Shown piece by piece: positions 9,349 through 17,125 of a stretch of DNA of 64,000 nucleotides. A program made the translations under genes and the position numbers. Every line of letters starts with the position of its first letter. Positions within the stretch are counted from its first letter, which is position 1. Source of the stretch: Luteimonas panaciterrae (GTDB taxonomy: Bacteria; Pseudomonadota; Gammaproteobacteria; Xanthomonadales; Xanthomonadaceae); the NCBI RefSeq assembly GCF_020511115.1, contig NZ_JAJAVH010000004.1:62001-126000 (forward strand). Direction: 5' to 3'. Under the pieces are notes generated by a model. The model had not been told where the DNA came from. It did not search any database and saw nothing but the letters and a program-made list of their open reading frames with translations.

Positions 9349-9711
9349 GGTCTTTCCCCAATGCTTTGGATTCGTTTTTCCATACGTATGTGCAACGGGC
9401 GCTTTCCAGCGACCCATTGCATGTAACGGGGATGTGAAGGAAGACCCTACTTGTACTGTGCTGGTCTTGCTCGCGTGTGCCGTTGAGGCAACTGCTGTGA
9501 TGCAGCGATTTCTTATGATTTGTTGCTATCGAATCACCTGGATGTCGCGCTGCGAATGATTTGTTGCGGATGCACAACACGAAAGCGAGTCATTGAACGT
9601 CGAGAGGCCCAGAGTTTTCCACAATGCTTGAGCAAGTCTGGATAGGTGTTTTCAGACCAGACTCTCGAGCGATTTATTTTTTCTGAGTAGCCGGAGAATA
9701 TTCCGGGCAAC
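9349..9711. other. 363-bp intergenic region without a recognisable gene
   Basis: This stretch is lower in GC than its surroundings and holds the promoter and leader of the secreted HEFGH protein (minus strand). Open frames crossing it have no supported start and no family resemblance. An imperfect inverted repeat (AGTCTGG near 9632 with CCAGACT near 9657) is present. I see no RNA gene here. Confidence 0.5.
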
Positions 9712-9737
9712 AAAAAGGCCACCGGTGAAGGTGGCCT
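9712..9737 (-). terminator. rho-independent terminator of tRNA-Val
   Basis: On the minus strand, the 8-bp stem AGGCCACC/GGTGGCCT (9716-9723 with 9730-9737, 6-nt loop) runs straight into TTTTTG. It lies 6 bp past the tRNA 3' end. Confidence 0.85.
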
Positions 9738-9743
9738 AATCGT

Positions 9744-9818
9744 TGGTGGGCGGTGCAGGGATCGAACCTGCGACCCTTGCCGTGTGAAGGCAATGCTCTA
9801 CCGCTGAGCTAACCGCCC
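9744..9818 (-). tRNA. tRNA-Val (anticodon CAC)
   Basis: The 75-nt cloverleaf has acceptor GGGCGGT paired with ACCGCCC, discriminator A and an encoded CCA (9744-9746). The D arm is GCTCAGCGGTAGAGC, the anticodon stem TTGCC/GGCAA with loop TTCACAC (CAC, reading GUG), and the T arm GCAGGTTCGATCCCTGC. A terminator follows directly. Confidence 0.97.
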
Positions 9819-9974
9819 AAGTCGTGGCATGACGCTGCCGCGAGCGAGCCGCGAATTCTAAAGGGGAGGTGGCGGTTCGGGCAAGCCGGGAGGCCATCCG
9901 GGGCCGATCCGGTCAGGAAACGGCCCTCGACTCCGGTGGAAGCGCTCCTTGCCCCGGCGGCATCCGCCTTCGCC

Positions 9975-10826
9975 TTATTCGATCTCCGAGCGCGCGTAGG
10001 CCACATCCAGCGCTTCCATGGCATCGGCGGGCTTGAGCTTGGCCGCCTTCTCGTAGGCCGCGGCCGCGGCGTCCTCCTTCTTGTCGCCGTGCAGCAAGAG
10101 CAGGACGTTGCCGTGCTCGATGTGGGCGATCGGGGAGTCCGGGGTGAACTTGAGGGCGCTCTTGATGTGCGATTCGGCGTCCGCGGCTTTGGCGCCGTAG
10201 GTGAGGCCGCCGATCATGGCGCCGATCTTGTTGATGATCTCGGCGTGGTAGAGGGCGAGGGCGGTGTGGGCTTCGGCGTGCTTGGGGGCGAGTTCGAGGG
10301 TGGTGTCGAGCGCGGAGCGCACCTTGCCGGCGATGCCTTCCTTGAGCGCCTTGGCGATGCTCAGGCCCTGGCTGTAGCGGCCGAGGGCGAAGGCGTGGCG
10401 GTAGTGGCTGTTGGCCTCGTCCGGCAGCGCCTTGATGGCGGCCTCGGCGATCTTGGCGGCCTGTTCGTAGCGCTTGAGCTTCTCGGCCTCGTTGGAGACA
10501 AGATAGGTGGCGTGGATGCCGAGCGCCTTGACGGCGACCGAGGCGCCGACCGGGCCGAGCGCTTCACCGGCGTCGAAGGCGGCCTTGAAGTCGCCGCGAT
10601 GGAATGCCCGCCAGGCGTCCTGGAGCGCGGCGGCGAGGGCGGCGGCGTCGAGCTTTGGCGCGGCCTTGCCGGCCGCCTTGAGCAGGGCGGCGGCGCGCTT
10701 GTCGTCGGGCCAGGGTTCGCAGTCGCCGGCGTGCAGCCGGGGCCAGGCTTTTTTCAGCGCGTCGCCGGCGTAGGCGAAGGGTTTGGCGTCGTGCGGAAAA
10801 GCGGCCCAGGCGGGTTTGGCGGCCAT
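9975..10826 (-). CDS. TPR-like alpha-helical repeat protein, function unknown
   Basis: The start at 10826 is supported by AAAGGA 7 nt upstream; earlier in-frame ATGs lack a ribosome site. The 283-residue protein is rich in Ala, Lys and Leu and shows helical-hairpin repeats typical of tetratricopeptide proteins: AWRAFHRGDFKAAFDAGEAL, ANSHYRHAFALGRYSQG, AEAHTALALYHAEIINKIG and a C-terminal IAHIEHGNVLLLLHGDKK unit. It has no signal peptide or membrane segment, so it is probably cytoplasmic. It stands alone between tRNA-Val and the divergent phasin-like gene. TPRs mediate protein contacts; the partner is unknown. Confidence 0.75.
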   Translation of the reverse strand: MAAKPAWAAFPHDAKPFAYAGDALKKAWPRLHAGDCEPWPDDKRAAALLKAAGKAAPKLDAAALAAALQDAWRAFHRGDFKAAFDAGEALGPVGASVAVKALGIHATYLVSNEAEKLKRYEQAAKIAEAAIKALPDEANSHYRHAFALGRYSQGLSIAKALKEGIAGKVRSALDTTLELAPKHAEAHTALALYHAEIINKIGAMIGGLTYGAKAADAESHIKSALKFTPDSPIAHIEHGNVLLLLHGDKKEDAAAAAYEKAAKLKPADAMEALDVAYARSEIE

Positions 10827-11014
10827 GCGGAATCCTTTTGGCATTGTTTTCGGGGGCGCCAGCATCCCGCGCCGAACGGCGGCTGGCAAGCCGCACAGCG
10901 GCAAGCGGCGGCCGATGAATCGGGCGCGAACGCGTAGTGTGATTGCTCCATGCCCAACCGACAGTCTATGGCCTTGGAAATCGGCCCTATCGGCCGATGT
11001 CAGGAGTTCCGAAC

Positions 11015-11404
11015 ATGGTGGCCAAGAAGCAAACCCGCTCCTCCGGCAAGGAAACCTCGCTGCGCCACGTCTGGCTGGCTTCGCTGGGCGCGGTGGTTGT
11101 CGCCCGTCGCGAGATCCGCAACGCCGCGCTCAAGACCGTGAACCGTCTGAGCCGTCGCGCCAACGACGTGCAGAGCATCGCCCGCGGCGGCCTGATCAGC
11201 GTGCGCGAGCAGGTCGAGCCCAAGGTCGAGCAGTTCAGTGCCGAGATCGAGGCCCGTCTGCATCCGGTACTGGTGAAGCTCGGCATCGCCCCGAAGGCGG
11301 CCAAGCCGGCCCGCAAGGCGGCGAAGAAGACCACGCGTCGCACCGGTACCGCGACACGTCGCCCGGTCGCGCGCCGCACAGGTGCGCGCAAGGCACGTGC
11401 CTGA
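11015..11404 (+). CDS. phasin-like granule-associated protein with histone-like basic tail
   Basis: The ATG at 11015 has AGGAG 8 nt upstream; in-frame starts further up lack this. The 129-residue protein has an N-terminal helix (HVWLASLGAVVVARREIRNA) like the start of PhaF/PhaI phasins, a helical middle and a Lys/Arg/Ala/Thr-rich tail from about residue 92 (KAAKPARKAAKKTTRRTG) that can bind DNA. Phasins coat polyhydroxyalkanoate granules, and PhaF-type tails tie them to the nucleoid. It shares this neighbourhood with a second phasin (15138-15662) and a PHA-system protein (17931-18206). A histone-like protein is the alternative. Confidence 0.75.
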   Translation: MVAKKQTRSSGKETSLRHVWLASLGAVVVARREIRNAALKTVNRLSRRANDVQSIARGGLISVREQVEPKVEQFSAEIEARLHPVLVKLGIAPKAAKPARKAAKKTTRRTGTATRRPVARRTGARKARA

Positions 11405-11455
11405 GCGCATTGAGCTGATCAGTCAGGCGCGGCCGGCGATCGCCGCCGCGCCGAT

Positions 11456-12085
11456 TCAGTCGAGATAGGCCTGCATCAGGGTGTTCAGATGCACCCGCTC
11501 GGCGTCGCGCAGGAACGGCGCGAGCAGCATCATCACCTGCACGATCCCTTCGCGGATCGCCGTCTGCTCGTCCTTGTCGCCTCGCACCGAGGCGTAGTTC
11601 AGCCAGAACGTGGCCAGGACCAGGACATTGGTCGAGGCGGCATCGAGTTCGGCCGCCGAGGCGCGGATCACGCCGGCCTGCGTCAATCCCCGCATGACTT
11701 CGTGGGCGCTGTCGTCGGCGCGCTTGAGGATGCGCGCGAAGCGGATGCGCAAGCGCCGGTTGCGGCTGAGGATTTCGACCAGGTCGCGATAGAGGAAGCG
11801 GTAGTCCCAGATGCACTCGAAGACGAGATGCAGCTGCAACCAGATGTCCTCCAGCCCCGGCAGGCGCCCCTCCGGCGGGGTCAGCGCTTCATCCATGCGC
11901 GTATCGAAGCGGCTGAACAGCTGCTCGATGATGTCGTCCTTGTTACGGAAGTGGTAATACAGGTTGCCCGGGCTGATCTCCAGCTCGTCGGCGATGTGAT
12001 TGGTGGTGACGTTGGGCTCGCCCTGCGCATTGAACATCGCGAGCGAAGCATCGAGGATGCGCTGGCGCGTTTGTCGCGATGCCAT
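11456..12085 (-). CDS. TetR/AcrR family transcriptional regulator
   Basis: The 209-residue protein starts with a TetR helix-turn-helix (residues 7-50): RQRILDASLAMFNAQGEPNV, then IADELEISPGNLYYHFRNKD. The all-helical C-terminal ligand domain (LEDIWLQLHLVFECIWDYRF, and LNYASVRGDKDE) is a type seen in regulators of fatty-acid metabolism, but the ligand cannot be read from sequence. It lies 28 bp after the acyl-CoA-binding protein gene on the same strand, so the two are probably co-transcribed. It may control the divergent fatty acyl reductase gene. Confidence 0.9.
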   Translation of the reverse strand: MASRQTRQRILDASLAMFNAQGEPNVTTNHIADELEISPGNLYYHFRNKDDIIEQLFSRFDTRMDEALTPPEGRLPGLEDIWLQLHLVFECIWDYRFLYRDLVEILSRNRRLRIRFARILKRADDSAHEVMRGLTQAGVIRASAAELDAASTNVLVLATFWLNYASVRGDKDEQTAIREGIVQVMMLLAPFLRDAERVHLNTLMQAYLD

Positions 12086-12113
12086 CGGGCGAGGCCCCTG
12101 TCGTCCCGCGCCG

Positions 12114-12371
12114 TCAGCCGGCCAGCTTCTTCACCAGGTCGATGTATTGCTGCTTGGCGGCGTCCTGCGAGGTGCCCTTGAGCTTGGCCCAGGCTTCGTA
12201 CTTGGCGGTGCCGACGAAATCGAAGAAACCCGGCTTTTCGCCGCTGACATCACCCGCGGAGCCCTGTTTGTAGAGGGCGTAGAGTTGCAGTAGCGTGTCG
12301 TTGTCCGGACGTTCCGACAGCCCCTTCACATCCAGCTGGGCCTGGTCAAACTGGGTTTGCAGATCGCTCAT
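12114..12371 (-). CDS. acyl-CoA-binding protein
   Basis: The 85-residue protein (start MSDLQTQFDQ at 12371) is full length for the ACBP family. It shows the four-helix pattern and signature residues LLQLYALYKQGSAGDVSGEK, PGFFDFVGTAKYEAWAKLKG and a closing YIDLVKKLAG. It binds medium and long-chain acyl-CoA esters in the cytoplasm and delivers them to enzymes. It lies back to back with the fatty acyl reductase gene across 156 bp and ahead of a TetR gene, which suggests it hands acyl-CoA to the reductase. Confidence 0.93.
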   Translation of the reverse strand: MSDLQTQFDQAQLDVKGLSERPDNDTLLQLYALYKQGSAGDVSGEKPGFFDFVGTAKYEAWAKLKGTSQDAAKQQYIDLVKKLAG

Positions 12372-12527
12372 GGTGCCTAGTCTCCCGGGTTGGACCGGCA
12401 TGACACCATGCAACCGCCGAGGGGGTCAATACGCTCGCGAATTGGCGCGGCAATTGTCGCGAGCCTCCGCCTCTGGCAACGTAGCCGGCTACAGCCGCCA
12501 TGCGCGGCGCGACTCATGAGGAAGGGC

Positions 12528-14516
12528 ATGAGCTATTTCGTCACTGGTGCCACCGGGTTCATTGGACGTTTCCTGATCGGCAACCTGCTCAAGCGCAAGG
12601 GGACGATCCATGTGCTGGTGCGTCCGGATTCGCAGAAGAAATTCGACGCCATCGCCAAGAAGATGGGATGGGATCTCAAACGGATAGTCGTGGTGCCGGG
12701 GGACATGACGGCGGCCAAATGCGGCGTTTCGGCGGCGCAGGTGCGCGCGCTGAAGGGCAAGGTCCGGCATTTCTTCCATCTTGCCGCGATCTACGACATG
12801 GAGGCCAGTGCCGAGTCGCAGCATGCGGCCAATGTCGACGGCACCCAGCATGCGCTCGATCTGGCCGCCGCGATCGAGGCGGGGTGTTTCCATCACACCA
12901 GTTCGATCGCCGCTGCCGGTCTGTATCCGGGCATCTTCCGTGAGGACATGTTCGACGAGGCGGAGGGATTGAAGGATCCCTACCTGCGCACCAAGCACGA
13001 CTCCGAGGGCCTGGTGCGCGAGGAAACGCGCATCAAGTGGCGCATCTATCGTCCCGGCATGGTAGTCGGCCACTCGCAGACCGGCGAGATGGACAAGATC
13101 GACGGGCCGTACTACTTCTTTACCTTGATCAAGAAGCTGCGCCAGATGTTGCCGCCGTGGATGCCGACGCTGGGCATCGAGGGCGGGCGCATCAATATCG
13201 TGCCGGTGGATTACGTCGTCGATGCGATGGACCACATCGCGCACAAGCCCAAGCTCGACGGGCACACCTTCCATCTCACCGACCCCGAGCCGCTACGCGT
13301 GGGCGAAGTGCTCAACGTGTTCTGCCGCGCCGGCCACGCGCCGGAGATGACGATGCGGCTGGATGCGCGCATGTTCGCCTTCGTCCCGAGCGGCTTGCGC
13401 AGTGCGATCACGAACCTGCCTCCGGTGAAGCGTTTCACCGGCATGCTGCTGAAGGATTTCAAGATCCCGAAGAGCGTGATGAAGTTCATCACCTATCCGA
13501 CGCGCTTCGACAGCCGCGAGGCCGAGCGCGCGCTGAAAGGCAGCGGCATCACGGTGCCGCCGCTGGAAAGCTACGCGTGGCGGCTGTGGGACTACTGGGA
13601 ACGCCACCTTGACCCCGACCTGTTCGTCGACCGCACGCTCAAAGGCAAGGTGCGCAACAAGGTGGTGGTGATCACCGGCGGCTCGTCCGGTATCGGCCTG
13701 TCGACCGCGCAGCGCGTGGCCGAGGCCGGTGCCGTTACCGTGATCGTCGCGCGCGGCAAGGAGGAATTGTTCAAGGCGCGCGACGAGATGAAGGCGAAGG
13801 GCGGCAAGGTGTTCGCCTATACGGCCGATCTTGCCGACATGGCCGACTGCGATCGCCTGGTGCAGACGATATTGAAGGAACACGGCCACGTCGATGTGCT
13901 GATCAACAACGCGGGCCGCTCGATCCGCCGCTCGATCGAACTGAGTTACGACCGCTTCCATGACTTCGAACGCACCATGCAGCTGAACTACTTCGGCAGC
14001 CTGCGCCTGATCATGGGTTTCATGCCGGCGATGATCCATCGGCGCAAAGGTCACATCATCAACATCAGCTCGATCGGCGTGCTGGCAAACTCGCCGCGCT
14101 TCTCCGCCTATGTCGCCTCCAAGGCGGCGTTGGACGCGTTCAGCCGCTGCGCCCAGGGCGAACTCTCGGGCAAGGGCATCTCCTTCACCACCATCAACAT
14201 GCCGCTGGTGAAGACCCCGATGATCGCCCCGACCAAGATGTACGAGAGCGTGCCCACGCTGACGCCGGACGAAGCGGCCGATCTGTTGGTGAAAGCGATC
14301 ATCGAAAAACCGAGCCGCATCGCCACGCGCCTGGGTATCTTCTCGGCACTGCTGAATGCAGTGGCGCCGAAGGCCTACGAAGTGATCATGAGCACCGCCT
14401 TCGAATTGTTCCCGGATTCCGCCGCGGCGAAGGGCGACAAGAAGGGGCTGAAGGAAGAGCACACCAGCAGCGAGCAGATGGCGTTCGCGGCGTTGATGCG
14501 TGGGGTGCATTGGTGA
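12528..14516 (+). CDS. fatty acyl-CoA/ACP reductase, two-domain SDR (Marinobacter type)
   Basis: The ATG at 12528 follows GAGGAAGGGC and gives 662 residues, the usual length of Marinobacter-type fatty acyl reductases as I recall them. The N-terminal half is an extended SDR: TGATGFIGRFL binds NAD(P)H, and HFFHLAAIYDM and YRPGMVVGHS match the acyl-CoA reductase half. The C-terminal half is a classical SDR: VVVITGGSSGIG, INNAGRS, and the catalytic pair in YVASKAALDAF. The protein ends in FAALMRGVHW. The family reduces acyl-CoA or acyl-ACP to the aldehyde and then the fatty alcohol, a precursor of wax esters. It is divergent from the ACBP/TetR operon. No wax ester synthase lies in the window. Confidence 0.92.
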   Translation: MSYFVTGATGFIGRFLIGNLLKRKGTIHVLVRPDSQKKFDAIAKKMGWDLKRIVVVPGDMTAAKCGVSAAQVRALKGKVRHFFHLAAIYDMEASAESQHAANVDGTQHALDLAAAIEAGCFHHTSSIAAAGLYPGIFREDMFDEAEGLKDPYLRTKHDSEGLVREETRIKWRIYRPGMVVGHSQTGEMDKIDGPYYFFTLIKKLRQMLPPWMPTLGIEGGRINIVPVDYVVDAMDHIAHKPKLDGHTFHLTDPEPLRVGEVLNVFCRAGHAPEMTMRLDARMFAFVPSGLRSAITNLPPVKRFTGMLLKDFKIPKSVMKFITYPTRFDSREAERALKGSGITVPPLESYAWRLWDYWERHLDPDLFVDRTLKGKVRNKVVVITGGSSGIGLSTAQRVAEAGAVTVIVARGKEELFKARDEMKAKGGKVFAYTADLADMADCDRLVQTILKEHGHVDVLINNAGRSIRRSIELSYDRFHDFERTMQLNYFGSLRLIMGFMPAMIHRRKGHIINISSIGVLANSPRFSAYVASKAALDAFSRCAQGELSGKGISFTTINMPLVKTPMIAPTKMYESVPTLTPDEAADLLVKAIIEKPSRIATRLGIFSALLNAVAPKAYEVIMSTAFELFPDSAAAKGDKKGLKEEHTSSEQMAFAALMRGVHW

Positions 14517-14596
14517 CATTGCTGCGAGGTTAGGGGCAATGTCGCTGATTGACTGACTGTGGTCCCGGCGGAAGCCGGGATTCATTTGGCTGTTGG

Positions 14597-14649
14597 TCGT
14601 CATTGCGGCGAAAGCCGGGTTTTTAACAGCCGGATGGCTGGTCATCCAG
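14597..14649. repeat. dispersed repeat, copy 1
   Basis: This 53-bp stretch recurs in inverted orientation at 26671-26723 with only about six differences. Both copies contain a GGGTTTTTAACA core and a CTGGTCATCCAG end. Confidence 0.8.
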
Positions 14650-14881
14650 CTTCTCGCTTGATCGTCATCCCAGCCTAAGCTGGGATCCATTTCGCCTTTG
14701 CTGTTGCTGTTGAAAATCCAAAGCGTTTCGTCCGCTACGCGGCCGAGTTCATTTCTTTTGGTAAGCCCCAAAAGAAATGAACTCGCCCCGAAGGGGCGAA
14801 ACGCCTTTGATCTTCACATGCAACAGCAAAGGCAAAATGGGTTCCAGCTTCCGCTGGGATGACGATGCCCCGAGAAGCTGG
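14646..14881. repeat. large nested palindrome of REP-like units
   Basis: Successive arms pair around a centre at 14762-14767: CCAGCTTCTCG (14646-14656) with 14871-14881, ATCGTCATCCCAGC (14661-14674) with 14853-14866, GCCTTTGCTGTTG (14694-14706) with 14821-14833, CGTTTCG (14724-14730) with CGAAACG (14798-14804) and a perfect 17-bp arm (14745-14761) with 14768-14784. The arms are interrupted by non-pairing stretches. Confidence 0.85.
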
Positions 14882-14989
14882 ATTCCCGCCTTCGCGGGAA
14901 TGACGAGTAAAGCTAACGCCAATCCCATGCATGGGTTCCCGCATTCACGGGAACGACACCCAGTCAAAACAACAAACCCCAGAAACTAG

Positions 14990-15053
14990 AAGCCCGCCAA
15001 CCCGAAGCCGTAAGGGGAGGGAGCATACGGTCTTCTGATGGGTTGGCGGGCGA
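14990..15053 (-). terminator. long stem-loop with C-rich loop, downstream of the phasin gene
   Basis: On the minus strand a perfect 12-bp stem (14992-15003 with 15040-15051) encloses an inner 5-bp stem (15008-15012 with 15026-15030) whose loop reads TGCTCCCTCCCCT. It is followed by TTCTAGTTTCTG. It probably ends the phasin transcript; a small regulatory RNA is an alternative. Confidence 0.55.
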
Positions 15054-15137
15054 AAACGCTTACAGCTACATCTTTACCGGGGAATCCTACAGGATCAAGT
15101 CCCAAGATCAGCCGGCATTGGGTTTGTCGAATTCAGA

Positions 15138-15662
15138 TCAGCGCGCGCGCTTGGCGGTTGCCTTCTTCGCCGACTTGCGAACAGCCTTCTTGGCCGGCGC
15201 CTTGGCGGCCGCGGACTTGCGCGACGTCGGACCCTGGCGACGCAGTTCGGCGGTCAGCGCTTCGACGCGCTTGCTCAGATCGGTGAGATCGTCACGGCCC
15301 GGCACGCCGAGCTTGGTGAGCGCGCGCTGCACGCGATCCTCGAACACCTTCTCGAGACGGTCCCAGGTGTCGGTGGCGCGGCCGCGGGCCTGCTCGACGC
15401 GCTGGTCGACGGCGTCGCGGACCACATCGGCGCGGCCACCGGCGATCTTGCGCGCGGTCTGCTCGAGGTTGAGGCCTTCCTTGACGAGGGTTTCGAACAG
15501 CTTGCCGCCCTCGGCCTGCGCGCGGGCGAAGGCGCCGACGCCGGCGTGCCAGATCTGCTGGGCGGATTCGCTCAGCGACTTCGACAGCTTGTCGGCCTGG
15601 GCCTGCAGATCAGGCTTGCTGGAGGCAGTCTTCTTGCTTGCGGTTTTCTTGAACTTGGCCAT
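15138..15662 (-). CDS. phasin family protein (PhaF-like)
   Basis: The ATG at 15662 has GGAGGGC upstream and gives 174 residues. After a Lys/Thr-rich start, the phasin helix follows at about residues 25-75 (SESAQQIWHAGVGAFARAQA, GGKLFETLVKEGLNLEQTAR), then an amphipathic coiled coil with a VFEDRVQRALTKLGVP motif and a Lys/Ala-rich tail from about 145 (AAKAPAKKAVRKSAKKATAK). This is the layout of PhaF-type phasins: the helix coats polyester granules and the basic tail binds DNA. With the phasin-like gene at 11015 and the PHA-system gene at 17931 it marks a storage-polymer neighbourhood. No phaC lies in the window. Confidence 0.88.
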   Translation of the reverse strand: MAKFKKTASKKTASSKPDLQAQADKLSKSLSESAQQIWHAGVGAFARAQAEGGKLFETLVKEGLNLEQTARKIAGGRADVVRDAVDQRVEQARGRATDTWDRLEKVFEDRVQRALTKLGVPGRDDLTDLSKRVEALTAELRRQGPTSRKSAAAKAPAKKAVRKSAKKATAKRAR

Positions 15663-15774
15663 GTTGCCCTCCCGGGCGCTCGTATGCATTTGCATGCATC
15701 GTCCGCGTCTTGTCTAGAGCATTCACACGACCAGCACACAATGCATGCTCGGGCGCCGCAGCGCCCGCCCATGG

Positions 15775-17043
15775 TTATGCGGACAAACGCCGGCTACGAC
15801 GGCGGTGCGTGCGCTTGGCGATGACGCGTTCGGTGTCTTCCAGGGCGCGGCGCAGCCTGGCGGTGGTTTCGGTGCCGCGCGGCGGCAAGGGTGCCAGCCC
15901 GCTCAGGATGGTGCGGTGGGGATCGTTGAGGATCTCGTCGCGCAGGCGGATGCCGTTCGCGGCCAGCGCCGGGCGCAGTTCGTCGGCGCGACGGCGCAGT
16001 TCCTCCAGCGTGTGGCGATAGGCCTGCTGGCAGACGCGGCGGCGCGAGGCGAAGCTGAAGAGATTGGTGTGGAACAGCTCGCCGTCGTCGGAATTGGCTT
16101 CGAACACGAGCTGGTCGACGTCGGGATACTGCTGCGTGTATTTCGCCAGACCGACCTGCATGCGTGATTGCAGCAGGCTCCGGAAGGTCTGCGAGAGCAC
16201 CGCCGGCAGGCCGCCTTCGGCAAGTCGGTGGTGCATGGCGTTCTTCGCGCCATTGCCGCTGCTGTTGAAGGGCACCAGCGGATTGATGCCGATCAGCAGG
16301 TCGATGCCGCGCTCCAGCAGCACCGAGGCATGCAGGGTGCGGCGCAGGGCGCCGTCGACGTAGTGGCGACCGCGTAGCTCCACCGGCGGATACAGGCCGG
16401 GCAGGGCGGCGCTGGCCTGTACCGCCTGCGAGATCGGCACGTCGTCCCAGCCTTCGCTGCCGAAGACAACGGGTTCGCCGTTGTCGAGTTCGACGGCGAC
16501 GACGAACAGCTTGTTGGGCAATTCGCGGAAATCGTTGCTGCGACCGCGGCGGTTGAATACGCCGCGCATGAAGCGTTCGACTTCGGTGTTGTCGAACAGT
16601 CCGGTCGGGACCAGGCCGCCGAAGCGTTCGATGATGTCGGACCAGCGCGCGTTGCGCGGGTCGAGCAGCAGGCCGCGCCACCAGTCGATGGTCAGGCGCG
16701 GCAGGCTGGCGGCGCGCTGCAGGTATTCGTAGAGCGCCGGGCGTAGGAAGGTTTCGGGGCGGAACTGGATGTCGCGACTGTCACCGGTGATGAAGACCCG
16801 GCACATCTCGTCGGTGGTGATGCGATTGGCGAGCCCGGCGGCCAGGAAAGCGCCGCTGCTGACACCGACGTAGCCGTCGAGATCGTTGATGTCGAGGCCT
16901 TCGAACGCCTCGTCGAGGGCGCGCAGCGCGCCGAGTTCGTACATGCCCCCGATCGGGCCGCCGCCGGCGATGGCCAGGCCGATCCTGGCCGGCTGACGCT
17001 TGCGGGAAGGGGCGCGTCTCTGCGCCGTATGGAGTGAAAGCAT
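15775..17043 (-). CDS. patatin-like phospholipase family protein
   Basis: I chose the ATG at 17043 (422 residues); the frame stays open further upstream but would collide with the divergent gene's leader. The patatin triad elements are present: oxyanion loop AGGGPIGGMYELGALRAL, nucleophile motif GVSSG with its Ser, and the Asp motif VDGALRRT. The enzyme is a serine lipid acyl hydrolase acting on phospholipids or neutral lipids. There is no signal peptide, so it is probably cytoplasmic or peripherally membrane-bound. Patatins occur near storage-lipid genes, and here it sits between a phasin gene and a PHA-system gene, which suggests a depolymerase or lipase role; this is inference. Confidence 0.85.
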   Translation of the reverse strand: MLSLHTAQRRAPSRKRQPARIGLAIAGGGPIGGMYELGALRALDEAFEGLDINDLDGYVGVSSGAFLAAGLANRITTDEMCRVFITGDSRDIQFRPETFLRPALYEYLQRAASLPRLTIDWWRGLLLDPRNARWSDIIERFGGLVPTGLFDNTEVERFMRGVFNRRGRSNDFRELPNKLFVVAVELDNGEPVVFGSEGWDDVPISQAVQASAALPGLYPPVELRGRHYVDGALRRTLHASVLLERGIDLLIGINPLVPFNSSGNGAKNAMHHRLAEGGLPAVLSQTFRSLLQSRMQVGLAKYTQQYPDVDQLVFEANSDDGELFHTNLFSFASRRRVCQQAYRHTLEELRRRADELRPALAANGIRLRDEILNDPHRTILSGLAPLPPRGTETTARLRRALEDTERVIAKRTHRRRSRRLSA

Positions 17044-17125
17044 GCCGACCGTCACGTTCCTGGGATGGCGGAGTTTAGCCGATCCGCCGGGATAAACCGG
17101 CTCGCCTTGGGCACCGGTAGCATGG

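Larger units (their letters stand above)
14517..15137. other. 621-bp repeat-rich intergenic region
   Basis: No protein gene is supported here. From left to right it holds a hairpin across the reductase stop codon (14515-14522 with 14536-14543), a TCCCGGC/GCCGGGA hairpin (14563-14580), a dispersed repeat (14597-14649), a large nested palindrome (14646-14881), REP-like units of the GTCATTCCCGCG type (about 14878-14965) and a terminator-like stem-loop of the downstream phasin (14992-15051). Confidence 0.7.

Noticed and set aside
13293-14771. 492-residue minus-strand frame opposite the acyl reductase
   Set aside because: The composition is His/Arg/Ala-rich as in shadow frames, and the plus-strand SDR motifs are clear.
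14878-14965. Short spaced repeats considered as a CRISPR array
   Set aside because: The units are inverted REP-like hairpins without regular spacers, and no cas genes are nearby.
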